The position numbers and the translations under genes were made by a program. DNA of 64,000 nt, taken from Metabacillus sp. B2-18 (GTDB taxonomy: Bacteria > Bacillota > Bacilli > Bacillales > Bacillaceae). The notes beneath the pieces are model-generated. The model was not told where the DNA came from, did no database searches, and was given only the letters and a program-made list of their open reading frames with translations. Of the stretch, positions 19,889 through 29,490 are shown piece by piece. Within the stretch, counting starts at the first letter, position 1; the number at the start of each line of letters is the position of its first letter. Location: the NCBI RefSeq assembly GCF_021117275.1, contig NZ_CP088245.1, forward strand, positions 2,393,501-2,457,500. Reading direction: 5' to 3'.

Positions 19889-19930
19889 GGGGTACGACCG
19901 AGATACATGTAAAAAAGGGTCATAGTATGG
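19889..19930. repeat. Left terminal inverted repeat of the Tn3 transposon
   Basis: 42 bases starting GGGGTACGACCGAGATACAT, preceded by the target duplication CAAGT (19884-19888). Leading GGGG is the Tn3-family hallmark. It lies 48 bases beyond the tnpA stop. Confidence 0.93.
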
Positions 19931-19978
19931 TATTGTTTACCATTTATAACCCTTTCTTGCTCTTTACTTTCTTATATA

Positions 19979-22927
19979 CTATACAGGAATATCTCCCTCG
20001 ATTGGTTGTGGAATATTTTCTAAATCGATCATATAGTCTCCGAAACGTTTTATATGCCTAGTCAGATAAGGGCTAAGCATGACAATATCTTCTTTTGAAA
20101 ATACATAGCCTTCTTTAGAAAGTTCCCACAAAATAAGTGTTATATCACATACATTTTGGAATATTACTGCGTTGGCAACTAAATCATTATATTTAATTCG
20201 CTTTTCTTGTTCTTCTGGATCATTTTCTGAAATGATCCCATCGCCACCAAAAAATAGCCATTTGGAAAAGCCGTTATATGCTTCGACTTTGTTTGTACTA
20301 GCACCAATTTGCTCTCTTAGTTTTATATCAGAAATATATTTAAGCAAAAATACAGTTCTTACAATCCTTCCTAATTCCCTAAAAGCTTGATATAATCGGT
20401 TTTTTCTACTATAGTTACTTAGTTTTCTAAGTAGTGTAGAGGGTAATATTTTACCAGCTTTTATAGAAAGAACCACTTGGAGCAGATCTTGCCAGTGTGT
20501 TTCAATTAGGTCCCAGTCAACGGTATCACTAAACAACTGATCAATGTGGTGATATTTTGTGTCCTTATCAGCCCTGTAAAATTTTAAATCCTTCCAATTT
20601 CGAATACGAGGCATTAAATTAATCCCCAATAAATGTGCAAGTGCAAAAACAGGCGTTGATTGACCTTGCGTATCAGCATGTAACGTATCGGGCTGAATGT
20701 CTGATTTATTTTTCAGCAAACCATCAATAATATAAACTGCTTCCCAAACTCCACATGGAATGAAGTGACTAAAGAGTGCAATATAAGTATCTGAAACATG
20801 ATGATATGCAATCCCCCCATAACCTCCGTATCGAATGTGGTATTCAGAGATTAAGTTTTCTTCGTAGAGATCAAATTTTGTTCCATCTGCAGCAGCCGTT
20901 TTTCCATCACCCCATAGTCTAGGCAAACTAAATTGATTGTATTGATTTAAAATATTACGAATAGCTTCGTCTATTTTAGATGCATTAATATGTCGCCGAT
21001 TTACAAATGAAATCATGTGTGGGGTTACTGCTTTTTTCATGTGCTTAGAAGTCTGTGTTGGTCCTAAATTACATCCGTATCCAAAAGAAGTAATGATATA
21101 ACGTTCCATTGCATTTTCAAGCTTAGGATCTGAACCAGATAATGGTCCAAAATGCCGTGTCCAATTTGTCCAATGTTCTACATTACAAAGAATATCTAAG
21201 ACATTTCGTTCAGGTAACCGTTGAGAAATAACTACCTCTAACGCCTTACTTGTCTGAGGTTGTTCTTTTCTCATTATTTTTCTCAACGTTGGTTCTCCAT
21301 TTTCATTAATGATTACCTGGCCGTTATCAGGGTAGTTTAAATCTACTTTTTGTGCAGTATCTCCTAGCCAGAGCTTTAATTGTTGAACAAAATCCCCTGA
21401 ATTTGAAGAAAAGCCAAGTTCCTTACAGTATTCATCTACCATAGGTTTACACTCATCCCAAGAAAGGAGCTGTTCACGGTAATCAGCAAAATTCTCTGAT
21501 CCTTTTACACAAAGGTCTCCCGTTTTTAAATCGCTTGCAAGATAGGAAAAAATACAGATTTCAAGGTGTTTACGATGGATTAAGTTATTTTCTTTAGGTA
21601 CATAAATCGTTTTTTTCCACTGTTCACTAGCAAATGAAAGATCCAAATCTATTTGTAGATTTTCAATTTTTCGGTTCTCATTATCACGTAAAAATTGTAA
21701 AGCTTCTAAAAGTGATTGATCCTGTGTGGTTGAATTAATTTCAATCATACTAATCAATCTAAAAAGAGTTTTCCTGTGGCTTTTATAGAACTTCCATAAA
21801 AGAGGAAGGTAGTTATTGCCATTATATGATGAAATTGATTCACAATCTTCTTTTAATGCGTCGATACCACCTCTTCTCCCTAATAACTCCCTTATTTTCT
21901 GACCAGTCAAGGTATCGTTCTCATTTATACTTGTGGCATTTAAGACTTCCGCCAAAACAGATATAAGATTTTCAGTTTTTGATCTATGTTTTTCTCGAAG
22001 AAGTTCTAGCTCCTCTTTGCCTTTGTTATGTATTGTTCTGACTCTTTTGAGAAACATCTCTACCAAACTATCTATAGCTGAAATTTTTGAGCGATAAATC
22101 ATACAAAGTAGCAGCATATATCTTTTAGCTAAATTAAAGTCTTTTAATTCTGATGCATCAAGCGCTTTTGCTTCTAAAGCGAAGTGTTTAATTTTTAAAT
22201 TTGGAATATCCTCTAGTAAGCTATCAATTTCTTCTATAAAATCAGTTAACAGAAGTAACCTATTTTGTATTTCTTTCATATGCGAAAGTGTTGCGCTTTT
22301 TGGAATTTCTTTTAATAAGTTATATTCAGAAGTCCGATTATCATTTTTAGTAACTAGTAATTGATCTAATTTTCGCTCAATTTCAGGAGTCAATTTTGAA
22401 AATACTGAATTAAATAACTGGTGATTCACTAATGTTCTTATACGACGAGCCAATCGATCTAATGTACTAAAAGCAGGTAATTCACACCTTTCTTTTATTA
22501 ATATTTCAATGGATACGTTGATAAGATCGGCTGGATTGTCCATTACCTGTGTAGCCTTATAAATTGAAGTAGTTGCAATATGTAAGGCTTCTTTTCCATA
22601 AGGACGTACATTGAGGTAATCTCTAATTGCTTTTTGATGTCGGTAAATTGATTTACTATTGTAATTCGGTTCAACACTAGCAGAGAGATTCAAACAGGTC
22701 CGAATATGAATCATGATCTCTACAGGAATATCTTTCGGTCGAGGAAAGTAACCAAGTCGTTGGAAAGACTTTAACATAACTAATAGACTTAGAACTGAAA
22801 CAGGTCCTCTAGCAACTTTATGCGCAAATTGGTTTTCTTCAGGTGTAGGGGAGTAAACATCACGAAGTTCTTTTGAAGTAGGACGTTTTTTAAATCTTGG
22901 ATAAGCCGTACGTTCTATAGATGCCAA
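19979..22927 (-). CDS. tnpA: Tn3-family transposase
   Basis: A 982-residue DDE transposase with a family-typical N-terminus (LASIERTAYPRF...) and C-terminal catalytic region: WGDGKTAAADGTKFD (first Asp, near residue 690), LHADTQGQSTPVFALAHLLG (second Asp, near 760), and GASTNKVEAYNGFSKWLFFGGDG (Glu, near 885). The start chosen is a TTG with GGAG eight bases upstream; a TTG six codons earlier has no such site. It reads toward the left terminal repeat and is full length, so the element can probably still move. Confidence 0.92.
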   Translation of the reverse strand: MASIERTAYPRFKKRPTSKELRDVYSPTPEENQFAHKVARGPVSVLSLLVMLKSFQRLGYFPRPKDIPVEIMIHIRTCLNLSASVEPNYNSKSIYRHQKAIRDYLNVRPYGKEALHIATTSIYKATQVMDNPADLINVSIEILIKERCELPAFSTLDRLARRIRTLVNHQLFNSVFSKLTPEIERKLDQLLVTKNDNRTSEYNLLKEIPKSATLSHMKEIQNRLLLLTDFIEEIDSLLEDIPNLKIKHFALEAKALDASELKDFNLAKRYMLLLCMIYRSKISAIDSLVEMFLKRVRTIHNKGKEELELLREKHRSKTENLISVLAEVLNATSINENDTLTGQKIRELLGRRGGIDALKEDCESISSYNGNNYLPLLWKFYKSHRKTLFRLISMIEINSTTQDQSLLEALQFLRDNENRKIENLQIDLDLSFASEQWKKTIYVPKENNLIHRKHLEICIFSYLASDLKTGDLCVKGSENFADYREQLLSWDECKPMVDEYCKELGFSSNSGDFVQQLKLWLGDTAQKVDLNYPDNGQVIINENGEPTLRKIMRKEQPQTSKALEVVISQRLPERNVLDILCNVEHWTNWTRHFGPLSGSDPKLENAMERYIITSFGYGCNLGPTQTSKHMKKAVTPHMISFVNRRHINASKIDEAIRNILNQYNQFSLPRLWGDGKTAAADGTKFDLYEENLISEYHIRYGGYGGIAYHHVSDTYIALFSHFIPCGVWEAVYIIDGLLKNKSDIQPDTLHADTQGQSTPVFALAHLLGINLMPRIRNWKDLKFYRADKDTKYHHIDQLFSDTVDWDLIETHWQDLLQVVLSIKAGKILPSTLLRKLSNYSRKNRLYQAFRELGRIVRTVFLLKYISDIKLREQIGASTNKVEAYNGFSKWLFFGGDGIISENDPEEQEKRIKYNDLVANAVIFQNVCDITLILWELSKEGYVFSKEDIVMLSPYLTRHIKRFGDYMIDLENIPQPIEGDIPV

Positions 22928-23016
22928 ATTACCAACTCCATTCAAATTAAGTTGGGGGTGGTGACAGAGTAGCTGCCCTAGTCCGTCACATAATTCCCTA
23001 AAAATATAAGAGATTA

Positions 23017-23583
23017 TTAATTTGCTTCTACTAGTTTTCTTTTATTAATCGCTCGATATAATGATCCCTGTGAAAGTCCTGTACCTTCTACAATTTCTTT
23101 TACCGAGTATTCTTTACTGTCATACATCCTCAAGGCTATTTCAATTTTCCCTTGATCCACTTTAGGCCTTCCTAGTTTTTTTCCTCTTCTTTTACTCGCT
23201 TCTAACCCTTCTTTAACTCTTTCTACAATTAAATTTCTTTCTAACTCTGCGATGACACACATCATTTGAAACATGGCTTTTCCCGTTGATGTTCTTGTAT
23301 CCATGTTCTCCTTAATAGAAACGAACTTTACACCAGTATCCTCGAATTGCTGAATAATAGAAAGAATATCAAGTGTTTTTCTCCCTAAGCGTGAAATACT
23401 TTCTACTACAACGGTATCACCTTTCCTTATTACATCTAGCAATGAGTTAAGTCCATCTCTATCCTTTGTAGTCCCAGTAAATTTCTCTTGAACCATTTTT
23501 TCACAGCCGTACTCAGAAAGTAATATAATTTGTCGGTCTAAATTTTGGTCAACTGTCGAAACTCGAGCATAACCGATTATCAT
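23017..23583 (-). CDS. tnpR: Serine resolvase/recombinase
   Basis: A 188-residue serine recombinase: YARVSTVDQNLDRQ with the catalytic Ser (residue 9), VVESISRLGRKTLD, the long E-helix (AMFQMMCVIAELERNLIVERVKEGLEASKRRGKKLGRPK) and a C-terminal helix-turn-helix (VKEIVEGTGLSQGSLYRAI). In Tn3 elements it resolves cointegrates at res. It has GGAGG before its ATG and lies upstream of tnpA on the same strand. Confidence 0.92.
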   Translation of the reverse strand: MIIGYARVSTVDQNLDRQIILLSEYGCEKMVQEKFTGTTKDRDGLNSLLDVIRKGDTVVVESISRLGRKTLDILSIIQQFEDTGVKFVSIKENMDTRTSTGKAMFQMMCVIAELERNLIVERVKEGLEASKRRGKKLGRPKVDQGKIEIALRMYDSKEYSVKEIVEGTGLSQGSLYRAINKRKLVEAN

Positions 23584-23599
23584 AAAGAAGCCTCCTGCA

Positions 23600-23760
23600 C
23601 AATTTAATAATCTAATTGTACAAGAGACATCATTTTTGTAAAAGTATTTGGTAAAACTTTTGGTAATTATTTTTGGTAACCTATAAAATTAGTAAAATCA
23701 AGCATCAGTATTTCTCATAAATATTGTTACAAAAAATATGGTTTTTGGTAACAATCTTTT
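23600..23760. other. Candidate res (resolution) site
   Basis: The gap between tnpR and pgi is AT-rich and contains four copies of TTTGGTAA (near 23647, 23658, 23672, 23745). The last lies in an inverted repeat, ATTGTTAC...GTAACAAT (23723-23755). Clustered, partly inverted short repeats next to tnpR are what resolvase subsites look like. Exact subsite borders were not determined. Confidence 0.5.
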
Positions 23761-23787
23761 TATTAATACAAAACCAATCAGATATAA

Positions 23788-25125
23788 TTATTTTGATAAA
23801 CGCTCCATGAGAGTAGCTTTTTCTGCTTCAAAACCAGGTTTGTCAAGTAAAGCAAACATATTCTTCTTGTATGCTTCGACTCCAGGCTGGTCAAATGGGT
23901 TAACTCCTAATAGATGGCCACTAATCCCACATGCCTTCTCAAAAAAGTAAACCATCTCACCGTAAGTGTATTCATTCATTTCATCCAGTTCAATCACGAG
24001 ATTAGGTACTTCTCCATCTATATGGGCCATAAGGGTACCCTGAAATGCACTTTTGTTGACTTCATCCATCGTCTTACCTGCCAGGAAGTTTAATCCATCA
24101 ATATTTTCTGGATCCTCCTGAATAGTCACTTCAATTCGAGGTTTCTTAATCTGTAAAACCGTTTCTAAAAGGTTTCGTCGACCTTCTTGTACATATTGCC
24201 CCATGGAATGCAAATCCGTTGAAAAATCAACGGAAGCAGGGAATAGCCCCTTTTGATCTTTTCCTTCACTTTCCCCAAACAGCTGCTTCCACCATTCCGA
24301 TACGTAGTGAAGGGAGGGCTCATAGTTAACAAGCACTTCAATTGCTTTTCCCTTATTGTAGAGTACATTTCGGACCGCAGCATACTGATAGCTCTCATTT
24401 GTCAATAAATCAGGATTGTTGTATTTACGGGCTGCTGCTGCTGCCCCTTCCATCATATGATCAATATCAAGTCCTGCTACGGCAATTGGTAAGAGACCAA
24501 CTGCTGTTAGCACAGAATACCTTCCACCTACATCATCCGGAATAACAAACGTTTCATATCCTTCTTTGTCCGCGAGCTTTTTTAATACGCCTTTTTCCTG
24601 ATCAGTAGTGGCAAAAATACGTTTTCTCGCCTCTTCTTTTCCGTATTTTTTCTCCATATAGTCACGAAAAATACGGAAAGCAAGGGCTGGCTCTGTCGTT
24701 GTTCCTGATTTGGAAATGACGTTAACAGAGATATCTTTCCCCTCTAATAGTTCAAATAAATGAGATATATAAGTAGAACTGATATTGTGACCGGCAAAAT
24801 ACACTTTTGTCTTATCGTTCATTTGGTTATGAAAGCTATGGGACAAAGCTTCTATAGCTGATCTTGCACCCAAATACGAACCACCAATACCAATTACAAC
24901 CATTGCGTCTGAATGTTTCTTGATTCTTTCAGCAGCTTGTTTAATTCTTTCAAATTCACTCTTATCATAGTTTAGTGGCAAATCGACCCAACCAAGATAA
25001 TCAGAGCCGGGGCCTGTTTTTTCATGTAGCATTTTATGAGCCACTTTTACAAATTCACTTAGATTATCTACTTCACTCTTTTTCATAAATGCTAATGCAT
25101 TGGAGTAATCAAACGAAATAGTCAT
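23788..25125 (-). CDS. pgi: Glucose-6-phosphate isomerase
   Basis: A 445-residue PGI, the usual length of the short Firmicute enzyme, interconverting fructose 6-P and glucose 6-P. Motifs present: [20 protein letters not shown] (near 76-95), [16 protein letters not shown] (sugar-phosphate SIS loop), [20 protein letters not shown] and the C-terminal [13 protein letters not shown]. Its ATG overlaps the stop of a 32-codon frame (ATGA), giving translational coupling. Inside the transposon it would convert the F6P produced by hxlAB into G6P for Zwf, closing the cycle. It is probably an extra copy beside the host's own pgi. Confidence 0.93.
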   Translation of the reverse strand: MTISFDYSNALAFMKKSEVDNLSEFVKVAHKMLHEKTGPGSDYLGWVDLPLNYDKSEFERIKQAAERIKKHSDAMVVIGIGGSYLGARSAIEALSHSFHNQMNDKTKVYFAGHNISSTYISHLFELLEGKDISVNVISKSGTTTEPALAFRIFRDYMEKKYGKEEARKRIFATTDQEKGVLKKLADKEGYETFVIPDDVGGRYSVLTAVGLLPIAVAGLDIDHMMEGAAAAARKYNNPDLLTNESYQYAAVRNVLYNKGKAIEVLVNYEPSLHYVSEWWKQLFGESEGKDQKGLFPASVDFSTDLHSMGQYVQEGRRNLLETVLQIKKPRIEVTIQEDPENIDGLNFLAGKTMDEVNKSAFQGTLMAHIDGEVPNLVIELDEMNEYTYGEMVYFFEKACGISGHLLGVNPFDQPGVEAYKKNMFALLDKPGFEAEKATLMERLSK

Positions 25126-25220
25126 ACATTACTTCCCCTTTCAATCAAATTTAGCTTAGCTGCTTCAATCGGAGATCCTTCTCCGTAAAAAAGATCTCTC
25201 GGCATAGTAAAACGTTTCAT
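25122..25220 (-). pseudogene. N-terminal relic of an iron-dependent alcohol dehydrogenase
   Basis: A 32-residue frame with GGAGA before its ATG, beginning MKRFTMPRDLFYGEGS, which is the N-terminus of iron-containing (NADPH-type) alcohol dehydrogenases. After residue 16 the similarity ends, and the frame closes with a TGA overlapping the pgi start codon. It looks like the leftover 5' end of a deleted adh gene whose ribosome site now serves as a translated leader for pgi. The family includes bacillus methanol/formaldehyde-active enzymes, which fits the cassette. Identification rests on 16 residues. Confidence 0.5.
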
Positions 25221-25365
25221 GTTAGTGCATTCTCCTTTTCTACAGTATATAAGGGAAGTTTTTAAAAACACATTTAAACTCCCCCTTTTCAATTTTGAAA
25301 AATCCTTAGTGGGACCGTGTAATTATCAATAGCGTACATTAAAAGACAGTTAGTATTAAGAAAAC

Positions 25366-25857
25366 TCAATGGTCCCTCTCTACATCGGCACTTAGTATGT
25401 CTTCTGTTTTGATTTCAAGTAATATTTCCAAGAATCTTATCGTTCCTAATACTTTTCGAGTGTCTCCCTCATTTTGAACATTCTCCATTTTCTTTTGTTG
25501 GATCAGTTCACTTATTACTTGCTTGAAAGCATTGGTTTTTATAAGCCATTCTCCAACCAGTAGCTTAGTTGAGTCTCTCTCGTGTTCGGTTTTGACAGCA
25601 AATAAACTTTCGGTATCTGTCTCTCTTAACGTGATTGAATTAAAATCTTCGCTCATTTGAATCCGAAAATAATTCCTTTCACTATCATAATATTTTCCGT
25701 CCCTTAGAAGAAAATACTCTATCCCTAATACTATTTCATAAAAGGGCTCATTATCTGATGGAGAATGGAGTTCTTTTACTTCGATATTCTTCACCATGTC
25801 TAAATAGGTTTCTAAACCATATTGTGTGTTAATGATTTTTGCATCCAATACGTTCAT
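25366..25857 (-). CDS. Hypothetical protein of the RuMP cassette
   Basis: A 163-residue soluble protein, acidic, mixed alpha/beta (MNVLDAKIINTQYGLETYLD..., ending ILSADVERDH). I do not recognise it. The ATG at 25857 has GAGGTGTG upstream; an in-frame codon at 25872 gives five more residues. It lies between pgi and gnd on their strand, next to a GC-rich repeat that probably arrived later. No metabolic motif is visible. Confidence 0.5.
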   Translation of the reverse strand: MNVLDAKIINTQYGLETYLDMVKNIEVKELHSPSDNEPFYEIVLGIEYFLLRDGKYYDSERNYFRIQMSEDFNSITLRETDTESLFAVKTEHERDSTKLLVGEWLIKTNAFKQVISELIQQKKMENVQNEGDTRKVLGTIRFLEILLEIKTEDILSADVERDH

Positions 25858-25894
25858 GATGTCACACCTCAATATTGTTTTATTTTTTTGGCTC

Positions 25895-26100
25895 TGTTAA
25901 ACTTGTCTGTTGGCTCCAGGTGCTCGCTTTCCGCGGGCGAGCCGGGAGCCTCCTCGGCGCTGTGCGGCTGCGGGGTCTCCCTTGTCATGTTTTTCCCGCA
26001 GGACGTTGAATCATCATCCGTGAATAGGCACCGCACGAGAAAATGTGAATGCATTTTCGAGGAGTCTCGCTCCTTCCGCTTCAATCAACATAGTTAGCAC
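25895..26100. repeat. GC-rich dispersed repeat of bacilli
   Basis: About 200 bases markedly richer in GC than their surroundings, opening with GGCTCTGTTAAACTTGTCTG and containing a GCTCGCTTTCCGCGGGCGAGC-like dyad, CGGGAGCCTCCTCGGC, GCGGGGTCTCCC and a closing CTTCCGCTTCAATCAAC. I know this element as a high-copy, non-coding, MITE-like repeat in several Bacillaceae. This copy has extra sequence in its second half (about 25998-26070). An open frame across it (25869-26084) is not a gene. It interrupts the cassette between the unknown gene and gnd. Confidence 0.7.
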
Positions 26101-26203
26101 TATCAACGACTTAAGTAAATCTACCAATTTTTGGGATATACCAAACTAAAAATCCAATGAATTTCCGGCTCATTTTAACGAAAGACATATACAGCAGATG
26201 ACT

Positions 26204-27097
26204 TTATGATTTTTCCACAGCATGTCCGCCAAATTCATTACGAAGGGAAGCTACCACTTTACCTGTAAATGTATCATTGTCTAATGAACGGTAACGCATT
26301 AGTAAAGACATAGCGATAACAGGGGTAGCTGTTTGAAGATCCAAAGCGGTTTCAACTGTCCATTTCCCTTCCCCAGAAGAATGCATAATGCCCTTAATTT
26401 CATCTAATTTTGCATCTTTAGAAAATGCGCGTTCTGTCAATTCCATGAGCCATGAGCGGATGACAGAACCGTTATTCCACACCCGTGCCACTTTTTCATA
26501 GTCAAAATCGAAATCGCTTTTTTCCAGGACTTCGAATCCTTCACCAATGGCGGCCATCATTCCGTATTCTATTCCATTGTGGACCATTTTTAAGAAGTGG
26601 CCACTACCAGATTTCCCAGCATATAAATACCCATTATCTACAGCTGTATCTCTAAAAATCGGCTCGACAATGCTCCATGCTTCAGGATCTCCACCAATCA
26701 TATAACAAGCACCATAGCGAGCACCTTCCATCCCCCCAGAAGTACCGGCATCCATAAAGCTCACTCCAACTTTCTTCAACTGTTCGTAACGACGAATGGA
26801 TTCCTTATAATGCGAATTACCAGCTTCAATGACGATATCTCCTTCACTTAGAAATGGTGTGATTTCACTAATAACTGAATCAACGACGGAGTGTGGGACC
26901 ATTATCCAAACAACTCGTGGCTTTTCTAATGATTGAACAAGATCTTGTAAACTGGATGCTCCTTCAACTCCGTATTTTTTAATTTCTTCAATAGTATTTG
27001 TATTTAGATCAAACGCCATTACACGGTGTTTATTGTCAATTAAGTTTTTTCCTAAGTTCATACCCATTTTCCCTAATCCAATTAATCCTACTTTCAC
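26204..27097 (-). CDS. gnd: 6-phosphogluconate dehydrogenase, decarboxylating
   Basis: A 297-residue short-form 6PGDH (YqeC/GndA group) that oxidises 6-phosphogluconate to ribulose 5-P plus CO2. Motifs: Rossmann VGLIGLGKMGMNLGKNLIDN at the N-terminus, VIEAGNSHYKES, FMDAGTSGGMEGARYGACYMIGG and the catalytic Lys in GHFLKMVHNGIEYGMM. The start is a GTG with a perfect AGGAGG eight bases upstream; the frame runs 18 codons further without such support. In the cassette this step releases the formaldehyde carbon as CO2 and regenerates the acceptor for HxlA. Confidence 0.92.
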   Translation of the reverse strand: MKVGLIGLGKMGMNLGKNLIDNKHRVMAFDLNTNTIEEIKKYGVEGASSLQDLVQSLEKPRVVWIMVPHSVVDSVISEITPFLSEGDIVIEAGNSHYKESIRRYEQLKKVGVSFMDAGTSGGMEGARYGACYMIGGDPEAWSIVEPIFRDTAVDNGYLYAGKSGSGHFLKMVHNGIEYGMMAAIGEGFEVLEKSDFDFDYEKVARVWNNGSVIRSWLMELTERAFSKDAKLDEIKGIMHSSGEGKWTVETALDLQTATPVIAMSLLMRYRSLDNDTFTGKVVASLRNEFGGHAVEKS

Positions 27098-27295
27098 TTG
27101 AGTTTCCTCCTTTAAATTACAAAAAATAGCCTGTATTATTATGCTACCCATTTGTTGTTCTTCATGGTCTCCTTATGGAACCATAAGGATTCAACAAATA
27201 CTTTAAGTTCCTTGGGTAAATCGCGTAACAATTATCTGTCAAATCCAACCTCGGTTTGCTCTCTTCATACCAATAGCCTTCCAGGGAGGTGCGGA

Positions 27296-28768
27296 TTAAA
27301 CTCCCCCCCTAGTTTCCCACCATTTAAAACCATCCTCCTCCAATAATTGCGAAGCAGCTTGTGGCCCCATCGAACCGGCTTGATATAGGTGGAGTGGAAG
27401 GGCATTTTCCTCAAACGCCTCTAAAACGGGCTGTACCCATTTCCAAGATAATTCAACTTCGTCCCAATGAGCAAAGAAGGTAGAGTCCCCACGCAGAGCA
27501 TCAAATATTAAGAGTTCATATGCTTCGGGCACGTCTTTTTTACTCGCTGAAAAATCAACAACAATAGGTTCTAATTTTCCATTTATCGGGTTTTTACTAT
27601 TTAACTGCAACGAAACACCTTCATTAGGACTTACATTAATAACTAATAGATTGGGTTCAGCATTTTGGATTTCATTGGTATACAAATTCTTTAATGGGTT
27701 TTTGAATTCAATCACAATCCGCGTTAATTTTTCCGTCATTCTTTTTCCTGTCCGGATATAGAATGGGACCCCGTCCCAGAAGGAATTATCAATCCATAGA
27801 CGAGCAGCGACGAATGTATCGTTTTTAGAAGAAGCATCAACGCCAGGTTCTTCTAAGTATCTGACTACTGGTGTACCGTTTATTTCACCTGATCCATATT
27901 GGCCACGAACGACGTGGATACCTACAGTATTTTTCTGTAATGGTCGCAGAGATTCCATAACTTTTCTTTTCTCATTACGGATATCTTTTGCACTAATCTG
28001 TTTTGGGAGATGCATGGCTGTCATCATCAACAGCTGTAGCATATGATTTTGAACCATATCACGAATAGCGCCTGCTTGGTCATAATAACCAGCCCTCTCT
28101 TCTACACCAACCGTTTCACTAGCCGTAATTTGCACATTGGCAATAAACCGATTGTTCCAAAGTGATTGCAGCACAGGATTGGCAAATTCCAAGGCTTCAA
28201 GGTTTTGAACCATTGGTTTTCCGAGATAATGGTCAATCCGGAAAATTTCATCTTCTTCAAAAGCTTTGCTTAATTTTTCGTTTAAATCTTCAGCAGATTT
28301 TAAGTCATACCCAAATGGTTTTTCGATAATCAATCGTTTCCATCCCTTTGTCGAACCTAAGCCACTCTCCTTTATGTTTAAAGCAATTACATCAAAGAAT
28401 TCAGGAGCAACAGAAAGATAAAACATTCGATTCTCTTCAATACTCTGGTCTTTTTCATTTTGTTGAACGACTTCAACTAACTTCTTATACCCTTCAGCAT
28501 TCGTGAAATCTAACTGGCAATAACGAAATGCCTTTACAAACTCTTGTTTTTCGGATTTATCATTTATCAAGTGTCTAGAAAAAGTGTATAGCGAGTCTGT
28601 TACATGGTTTTGAAAATCAACATCAGACATTTCGTCTATTCCTACACCAATGATCAAAAAAGAATCTGGTAATTTTTGATTCAAATATAAATTAAACAAG
28701 GCAGGGTAGATTTTTCGCTTAGCTAAATCCCCAGTTGCCCCAAATAAGACAAACGTCATAGAATCCAC
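27296..28768 (-). CDS. zwf: Glucose-6-phosphate 1-dehydrogenase
   Basis: A 490-residue G6PDH of normal length: FGATGDLAKRKIYPALFNLY at the N-terminus (NADP binding), the active-site RIDHYLGKPMVQNLEALEFAN (near residue 178), FYIRTGKRM, and a full C-terminal domain. The start is GTG with GGAGG eight bases upstream. It feeds gnd (198 bases downstream, with an 8-bp perfect dyad CCTTATGGAACCATAAGG at 27171-27188 between them). Both probably depend on the promoter region at 29.0-29.2 kb, which carries a copy of the hxlA operator motif. Confidence 0.94.
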   Translation of the reverse strand: MDSMTFVLFGATGDLAKRKIYPALFNLYLNQKLPDSFLIIGVGIDEMSDVDFQNHVTDSLYTFSRHLINDKSEKQEFVKAFRYCQLDFTNAEGYKKLVEVVQQNEKDQSIEENRMFYLSVAPEFFDVIALNIKESGLGSTKGWKRLIIEKPFGYDLKSAEDLNEKLSKAFEEDEIFRIDHYLGKPMVQNLEALEFANPVLQSLWNNRFIANVQITASETVGVEERAGYYDQAGAIRDMVQNHMLQLLMMTAMHLPKQISAKDIRNEKRKVMESLRPLQKNTVGIHVVRGQYGSGEINGTPVVRYLEEPGVDASSKNDTFVAARLWIDNSFWDGVPFYIRTGKRMTEKLTRIVIEFKNPLKNLYTNEIQNAEPNLLVINVSPNEGVSLQLNSKNPINGKLEPIVVDFSASKKDVPEAYELLIFDALRGDSTFFAHWDEVELSWKWVQPVLEAFEENALPLHLYQAGSMGPQAASQLLEEDGFKWWETRGGV

Positions 28769-28864
28769 TTTTCATTCCTCCACTTTTTCAAAGCATTTTC
28801 AAATAGAAAAATGTCTGATTTTCTTCGTTTCCCCTACAAAACAACAAGGATTTTCGCTATTGCG

Positions 28865-29029
28865 TTATCCTACTTTTGGATGTAAGTTTCGTTTATTTCT
28901 CCCAGCTTGTCCGGTAATAATGATATCTCTTAATTGAGAATGTCCACATTTTGGACAGGTTTCATTATTTATGGTGATGATTAGACATCTTTCACAAACT
29001 TTTCGCTGCTTAGTTTTGAACCTTTCCAT
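28865..29029 (-). CDS. Small zinc-ribbon protein
   Basis: A 54-residue basic protein with two CxxC knuckles (KVCERCLIITINNETCPKCGH), so probably a structural zinc ribbon. The ATG at 29029 has AAAGGAGAG upstream; an in-frame start at 29062 is less likely. It lies 96 bases before zwf on the same strand and may be the first gene of the zwf/gnd transcript. Role unknown. Confidence 0.55.
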   Translation of the reverse strand: MERFKTKQRKVCERCLIITINNETCPKCGHSQLRDIIITGQAGRNKRNLHPKVG

Positions 29030-29179
29030 GCGGATCTCTCCTTTCGTAAAAAGCAACAACATGTATAAATTATTAAATGAAGTTTCACTTCATCTCACCA
29101 TGCTTGTAGCAGTATTCCCTTAAGGTTTGGTAGTATTCTTTAAGCTCGCTATTACTTGAGCAAAATCAGTATATTACGT

Positions 29180-29219
29180 ATGTTATACTTTTGAAAGTAC
29201 GCACTTTATTAACATATAG
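29180..29219. promoter_or_regulatory. Nested palindrome, candidate HxlR operator (zwf/gnd side)
   Basis: Outer arms TATGTTA / TAACATA enclose an inner AAAGT-ACGC-ACTTT. The 26 bases 29194-29219 match the reverse complement of 29905-29930 at 23 positions. It lies about 150 bases upstream of the zinc-ribbon/zwf/gnd genes. The rest of 29040-29280 shows no gene. Confidence 0.6.
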
Positions 29220-29281
29220 ATACATTGGTATAACATAGTGTTAAAAATAATACTATAAACTTGAATCCAATACCAAGAGTG

Positions 29282-29329
29282 AAAAGCCAAGGACAGCGAT
29301 TATACAAGATTCGCTGCCCTTGGCTTTTT
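29282..29329. terminator. Long terminator-like hairpin
   Basis: AAAAGCCAAGG-ACAGCGA pairs with TCGCTG-CC-CTTGGCTTTT (one small bulge), followed by T on the + strand and by CTTTTC on the minus strand. It separates the hxlR unit from the zwf operator region. Confidence 0.6.
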
Positions 29330-29388
29330 AGTAACTGATTCTTTTATTAAATGTTGTGTTTTTTCAACCTTTTAAATACGTAGAGATA

Positions 29389-29437
29389 TAAAAAAACACG
29401 GACAGCATCTTTATTAAGATAGCTAACCGTGGTTTGT
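29389..29437 (-). terminator. hxlR terminator
   Basis: On the minus strand CACGG-AGC-ATCTT pairs with AAGAT-GCT-CCGTG (small bulges) around an AATA loop and is followed by a T-run. It is the first hairpin after the hxlR stop. Confidence 0.6.
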
Positions 29438-29490
29438 TAGTATATGAACTTTTTTACACTTTTTCGAACCCCTAGGAGAAACTCTTTTTT

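Noticed and set aside
25869..26084. 71-codon open frame with unusual composition
   Set aside because: It lies entirely in the GC-rich dispersed repeat and has no ribosome site; its composition reflects the repeat.
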